Positions 63,621 to 64,000 of a DNA stretch of 64,000 bases are shown here, piece by piece; within the stretch, counting starts at the first letter, position 1; each line of letters begins with the position of its first letter. The stretch lies in assembly GCF_017357425.1 (NCBI RefSeq), contig NZ_CP014571.1:4340001-4404000 (forward strand). Direction: 5' to 3'. A program made the translations under genes and the position numbers. The stretch is from Arthrobacter sp. D5-1 (GTDB taxonomy: Bacteria; Actinomycetota; Actinomycetes; Actinomycetales; Micrococcaceae). The notes under the pieces were generated by a model that saw nothing but the letters and a program-made list of their open reading frames with translations, was not told the DNA's origin and ran no database searches.

Positions 63621-64000
63621 TTGGTGCAACGGACACAAAAAAGAACGGTCGATCTGACCAGTCTGGCCGGAAAACTTGGACAGGAAGTGGTCACTTTGCA
63701 GCAACTCGACGCGACGGACCGGCGAATCCTGGCCGCCCTCGACAACGATCCCCGTGTGCCCATCATGGTGCTGGCCCAGAAGCTCCATCTCGCGCGGGGA
63801 ACTGTGCAGTCCCGCTTGGAACGGATGACGGCCGCCGGAGCCCTGCGACCGAACAGCAGCCGCGTCCTGCCGGCGGCCTTGGGGCGTGGCGTCGCGGCTG
63901 CGGTCAGCGCCGAACTGGACCAAAGCCACTTGAATGAAGCCATCGCCGCACTCCGGGACATCCCCGAAGTCCTCGAGTGCCACGCACCCGCCGGCGATAC
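63621..64000 (+). CDS. Lrp/AsnC-family transcriptional regulator, N-terminal part (truncated by window end)
   Basis: 126 codons visible from TTG (GTG 3 bp later is equally possible), with GGAGA 7 nt upstream. After about 25 residues the AsnC-type HTH appears: LDATDRRILAALDNDPRVPIMVLAQKLHLARGTVQSRLERMTAAGAL. The start of the ligand-binding RAM domain follows (AAVSAELD, LRDIPEVLECHAPAGD). The gene runs past base 64000, so the ligand site is not visible. Confidence 0.88.
   Translation, partial: MVQRTQKRTVDLTSLAGKLGQEVVTLQQLDATDRRILAALDNDPRVPIMVLAQKLHLARGTVQSRLERMTAAGALRPNSSRVLPAALGRGVAAAVSAELDQSHLNEAIAALRDIPEVLECHAPAGD

Overview
The window is high-GC actinobacterial DNA. The rRNA sequence, the mix of leaderless and AAGGA-led starts, the family content and the ISL3 element all fit a soil Micrococcaceae chromosome of the Arthrobacter/Paenarthrobacter type. 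The genus is inferred, not proven. The window opens inside a 23S gene and ends inside an Lrp-family gene.

Layout. 1-5243: an rRNA operon on the minus strand (23S partial, tRNA-free spacer, 16S, long leader with a boxA-like motif). 5244-6333: minus-strand ribosomal protein genes of the cysteine-poor type (rpmB-rpmG-rpsN). 6409-9679: three related SGNH hydrolases around a divergent marR/yciI pair. 9860-15074: a minus-strand iron-siderophore uptake operon (binding protein, two permeases, ATPase, siderophore-interacting reductase) behind an IdeR/DtxR-like box. 15275-16008: a FusB-like FBP-domain gene with a structured leader. 16098-22019: a jetA-jetB-jetC (MksF-MksE-MksB) SMC operon with no jetD/mksG next to it. 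22267-34613: mainly household and envelope genes (acyl-CoA dehydrogenase, flavin reductase, aldo/keto reductase, sulfite oxidase family, lipoprotein, 2H phosphoesterase, GIY-YIG-like protein, secreted thermonuclease).

34713-43908 is a type I restriction-modification locus, hsdM-hsdS-hipB-hipA-hsdR. hsdR is split by a complete ISL3-family insertion sequence with an 8-bp target duplication. Removing the element and one duplicate restores an uninterrupted 1132-residue reading frame. A hipBA toxin-antitoxin pair with three evenly spaced palindromic operators sits between hsdS and hsdR.

44056-48822 is an asparagine/aspartate catabolic unit (FadR-like regulator, asparaginase, aspartase, amino acid permease). 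49024-56239 is an L-fucose oxidation cluster: FadR regulator, lactonase, aldo/keto reductase, mutarotase, cytoplasmic alpha-L-fucosidase and fuconate dehydratase, with a divergent FAH-family hydrolase and an SDR. A shared operator-like motif, ACATCSGATGT, lies before the regulator and in the divergent promoter region. The remainder holds a GNAT-AAA+ fusion, an LtrA-family membrane protein, an HD-domain protein, a TetR/SDR divergent pair, a serine hydrolase, gluQ and an lrp-type regulator. Intergenic regions carry several small dispersed or palindromic repeat families, and many genes appear to be leaderless (a -10 hexamer followed by 6 or 7 nt and the start codon).
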